Below, one piece after another: positions 15,171 through 16,445 of a DNA stretch of 16,445 bases. The number at the start of each line of letters is the position of its first letter. Position 1 is the stretch's first letter. A model generated the notes under the pieces. That model did no database searches. It was not told the origin of the DNA and saw only the letters and a list, made by a program, of their open reading frames with translations. Position numbers and translations under genes: made by a program. This DNA is from Pseudomonadota bacterium (GTDB taxonomy: Bacteria > Pseudomonadota > Gammaproteobacteria > Steroidobacterales > Woeseiaceae), in NCBI GenBank assembly GCA_022567775.1, contig JADFGH010000004.1:1-16445 (forward strand), read 5' to 3'.

Positions 15171-16143
15171 GATTTACCTCGATCGCAATTTCCTGCCCAA
15201 GCTGGTGGACGGCCAGCGCGTACATCACGCTGCGGTTATAGCGCGTGATAACAAAGAAATTATGAAAACCAACCCAGTACTCCTCGCCATCGTCGCCTAT
15301 TAATGTCAGAAGCTGGCTTCGGTGATCTCCTGGTAGATCCGTGGCAAACAATACGCCCTGGTGACTGAGCGAGGTAACCGTTTCTTGCGGTTTCAACGTG
15401 TTCTCGGGCGGGTCTCCCCGCCATTGGCTGCTCAGGCTGGCTTGTGTGACTATCTGCTTGTCTGGTCTCCAGCCATGGCGCACGAAGTAGTTCGCAATGC
15501 TGCCAATGACGTCCGCCCAGTTGCTCCAGATGTCGCGCTTGCCATCGGCACTTGAATCGACGGCATAGGCACGATAACTCGACGGCATGAATTGTGGTCT
15601 GCCCATTGCGCCGGCATAGGAGCCGGTTGCATCGGTGGCGTCCATGCCCTCTTCGCGGACCAGCAACAGGAACTGAACAAGCTCGCCGCGAAAGAATTTG
15701 GCGCGCGGCGGGTATTCGAAAGCGAGTGTAGCCAGCGCATCCAGAACGCGATAGTTGCCGGTGATTGTCCCGAAATAGGTCTCGACACCGATGATTCCCA
15801 CCAGTATTTCGACGGCGACGCCGGTTTCCTCGCCGATCCGCCGCAAATCCTCGCTATGCTCACGCCAGAAAGCAGCGCCGGCCTTTATGCGCGCGTCAGT
15901 CAGGAAAATATCCCGGTACTCGTGCCATTCCTTGATGCGCTCCGCGGGTTTGGCGATCGCCTCCAGTATCGCTTCCTGGGTCCGTGCCTGCTGCAAAACA
16001 TGTTCAAGTGTGCTGCGATCGTAGGCATGATCGCTGACCATCGAGTCAATGAAGTTCCTGACGTCAGGAATTTCGACATCGATCGCCTGTGCGGACGGGT
16101 CGCCAATAAAAAGTAACAGTAGAAATGCGAGCCTGAATTCCAT
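15157..16143 (-). CDS. mltB: Membrane-bound lytic murein transglycosylase B family protein
   Basis: MltB-type enzymes cleave the MurNAc-GlcNAc bond and form 1,6-anhydro-MurNAc ends, the material that recycling enzymes, including AmgK and MurU, later return to synthesis. The 328-residue protein has a signal sequence (MEFRLAFLLLLFIG, AQA near 20) and the catalytic glutamate E121 in IIGVETYFG. Further motifs are YAGAMGRPQFMPSSYRAYAVD and DIWSNWADVIGSIANYF. I see no lipobox cysteine in the leader, so it may be a soluble periplasmic form, unlike the E. coli lipoprotein. The start lies 10 bases after the rodA stop and has no strong ribosome-binding site. Its last 14 bases overlap rlpA. Confidence 0.94.
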   Translation of the reverse strand: MEFRLAFLLLLFIGDPSAQAIDVEIPDVRNFIDSMVSDHAYDRSTLEHVLQQARTQEAILEAIAKPAERIKEWHEYRDIFLTDARIKAGAAFWREHSEDLRRIGEETGVAVEILVGIIGVETYFGTITGNYRVLDALATLAFEYPPRAKFFRGELVQFLLLVREEGMDATDATGSYAGAMGRPQFMPSSYRAYAVDSSADGKRDIWSNWADVIGSIANYFVRHGWRPDKQIVTQASLSSQWRGDPPENTLKPQETVTSLSHQGVLFATDLPGDHRSQLLTLIGDDGEEYWVGFHNFFVITRYNRSVMYALAVHQLGQEIAIEVNRGET

Positions 16144-16153
16144 GGCAGTAAAT

Positions 16154-16445
16154 TTAGTGAGGCAATAGTTTCCGGTGATTGTGAATCGACATGAGAATAC
16201 CGAAACCGGCCATGAGGGTCACCATGGAGGTTCCGCCAAAGCTGACCAGCGGCAGGGGGATGCCAACGACCGGCACCAGTCCCGTCACCATCGCAGTATT
16301 CACAAACACATAGACAAAAAATGTGAGGCTAATACTCCCGGCCAGAAGCCGCGAAAAAGTGTCACGCGCCTGCGTCGCGATAGTCAGGCCGCGGCCAATA
16401 ATGAATACATACAGACCCAGTAGACTCAGGACGCCGAGTAGCCCG
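16154..16445 (-). CDS. rodA: Rod-shape-determining SEDS glycosyltransferase RodA, C-terminal end (partial)
   Basis: The minus frame entering at the window edge encodes the last 96 residues of RodA (MrdB), the SEDS peptidoglycan polymerase of the elongasome, ending with TAA at 16154-16156. It contains three hydrophobic segments, the conserved [20 protein letters not shown] and the closing [15 protein letters not shown], all typical of RodA rather than FtsW. The start and the catalytic aspartate lie outside the window. It heads the rodA-mltB-rlpA-dacA-ybeD-lipB run. Confidence 0.94.
   Translation of the reverse strand, partial: GLLGVLSLLGLYVFIIGRGLTIATQARDTFSRLLAGSISLTFFVYVFVNTAMVTGLVPVVGIPLPLVSFGGTSMVTLMAGFGILMSIHNHRKLLPH

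Overview
The window is a dense block of housekeeping genes from a gammaproteobacterium. I base this on gene order: lptD-surA-pdxA-rsmA-apaG-apaH, lgt-thyA-folA, amgK-murU divergent from lptD, and rodA-mltB-rlpA-dacA-ybeD-lipB are all arrangements of that class, and the proteins resemble Escherichia and Pseudomonas homologues along their whole length. The exact lineage cannot be read with confidence; an uncultivated marine or sediment group is a guess. No phage, insertion sequence, CRISPR array, tRNA or rRNA is visible.

Layout. (1) 1-1419, plus strand: the 3' end of lgt, then thyA and folA, a folate and dTMP unit. A short coupled ORF follows and runs into a repeat element. (2) 1491-1620: a REP/REPIN-like element made of an inverted pair of about 24-base repeats around a perfect 21-bp palindrome; the kynU stop codon lies inside it. 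(3) 1616-3525, minus strand: haaO, a 33-codon remnant of an ACMSD gene, and kynU, the lower kynurenine pathway. (4) 3575-10311, minus strand: lptD, surA, pdxA, rsmA, apaG, apaH, covering outer-membrane biogenesis, vitamin B6, rRNA methylation and dinucleoside polyphosphate removal. A 202-bp gap between surA and pdxA holds four stem-loops. (5) 10440-12118, plus strand: amgK-murU, peptidoglycan recycling to UDP-MurNAc. (6) 12118-12201: a bidirectional terminator with a triplicated arm. (7) 12200-16445, minus strand: the 3' end of rodA, then mltB, rlpA, dacA, ybeD and lipB, covering cell-wall elongation, remodelling and lipoate attachment.

How it fits together. Most of the block serves the envelope (lgt, lptD, surA, amgK, murU, rodA, mltB, rlpA, dacA) with cofactor and nucleotide genes between. 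The most notable observation is the ACMSD scar between haaO and kynU. The first and last few residues of the decarboxylase survive in one reading frame that overlaps the kynU start codon, while the body of the enzyme is gone. Without ACMSD, the HaaO product would close spontaneously to quinolinate, so the cluster would feed NAD synthesis instead of tryptophan breakdown. That shift is inferred and depends on the rest of the genome.
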